Below, one piece after another: positions 63,949 to 64,000 of a stretch of DNA of 64,000 bases; the first letter of the stretch is position 1; every line of letters starts with the position of its first letter. The notes below the pieces were generated by a model. It ran no database searches, was not told the DNA's origin, and saw nothing but the letters and a program-made list of their open reading frames with translations. Both the position numbers and the translations under genes were made by a program. This stretch comes from Paludibacteraceae bacterium. Lineage in GTDB: Bacteria > Bacteroidota > Bacteroidia > Bacteroidales > Paludibacteraceae. The DNA lies in the NCBI GenBank assembly GCA_024401555.1, contig JAKSKV010000010.1, forward strand, positions 1 through 64,000, written 5' to 3'.

Positions 63949-64000
63949 AATCGTTTGCTATTTGTATTGTTAATTCAAGATTGAAATAGTTGTCTGCCTC
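63938..64000 (-). CDS. C-terminal end of the upstream gene, probably a LytS-type sensor kinase (truncated by window)
   Basis: The minus-strand frame entering at 64000 stays open for 20 codons and stops with TGA at 63938-63940, overlapping the response regulator start by 11 bases. LytTR regulators are usually preceded by their histidine kinase, so this is probably its last residues, but the fragment is too short to confirm. Confidence 0.5.
   Translation of the reverse strand, partial: EADNYFNLELTIQIANDYGE

Overview
The window looks like a chromosomal segment of a plant-polysaccharide-degrading member of the Bacteroidota, most likely order Bacteroidales. Three things support this. Many genes are preceded by the Bacteroidota -7 promoter box TAnnTTTG with A-rich leaders instead of strong Shine-Dalgarno sites. 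Type IX secretion hallmarks are present: a PorP/SprF protein, a giant PKD-repeat protein with a CHU_C-type sorting tail, and glycosidases with C-terminal sorting tails. Lipoproteins and TamL/PorT-type outer-membrane proteins are numerous.

Layout. 1-2.1 kb: 3' part of a secreted GH43 arabinanase-like enzyme. 2.5-9.2 kb: a tight plus-strand operon of eight genes. Six encode DUF2589-type paralogues of very unequal architecture, one a CxxC-CxxC zinc-ribbon microprotein, and one a DxD glycosyltransferase-like protein. None has a signal peptide, and this is my main candidate for an undescribed system. 9.2-14.9 kb, convergent: PorP/SprF plus a 1529-residue PKD adhesin. 15.0-16.3 kb: a hemerythrin protein with a LuxR regulator whose receiver has lost its phosphoacceptor. 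16.4-23.6 kb: a redox/metal operon of porin, imelysin, di-heme oxidoreductase, second porin, heme lipoprotein and RidA-like protein. 24.0-30.9 kb: GH95 fucosidase, a RhuM remnant, tRNA-Arg(ACG), GH9 cellulase with TrmH, and a beta-barrel protein. 31.2-39.9 kb: small lipoproteins, MltD-like transglycosylase, universal stress protein, IspE, GlmM and TamL.

40.0-45.7 kb is an AT-rich accessory island starting at tRNA-Arg(TCT). It holds a P-loop-like protein with a substituted Walker A lysine, a YqiA-like hydrolase, several orphans, an IS1595 transposase and a set of gene fragments including an FtsK gamma domain. Two otherwise unrelated island proteins share a 20-residue motif. 45.7-64 kb is again core-like: L,D-transpeptidase-like protein, EamA transporter, AmtB, rmlA-C-D with thioredoxin, AhcY, PorT-like barrel, radical SAM/SPASM protein, Mfd, a GT2 glycosyltransferase, PyrC, TolC-like protein, an orphan membrane protein and a LytTR response regulator with the tail of the gene upstream of it.

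One technical caution: the intergenic region at about 15.03 kb contains an exact 13-base match to the common end of Illumina adapters. The join between the T9SS adhesin and the hemerythrin/LuxR genes should therefore be treated as provisional. All family calls come from reading motifs by eye; no database search was run.
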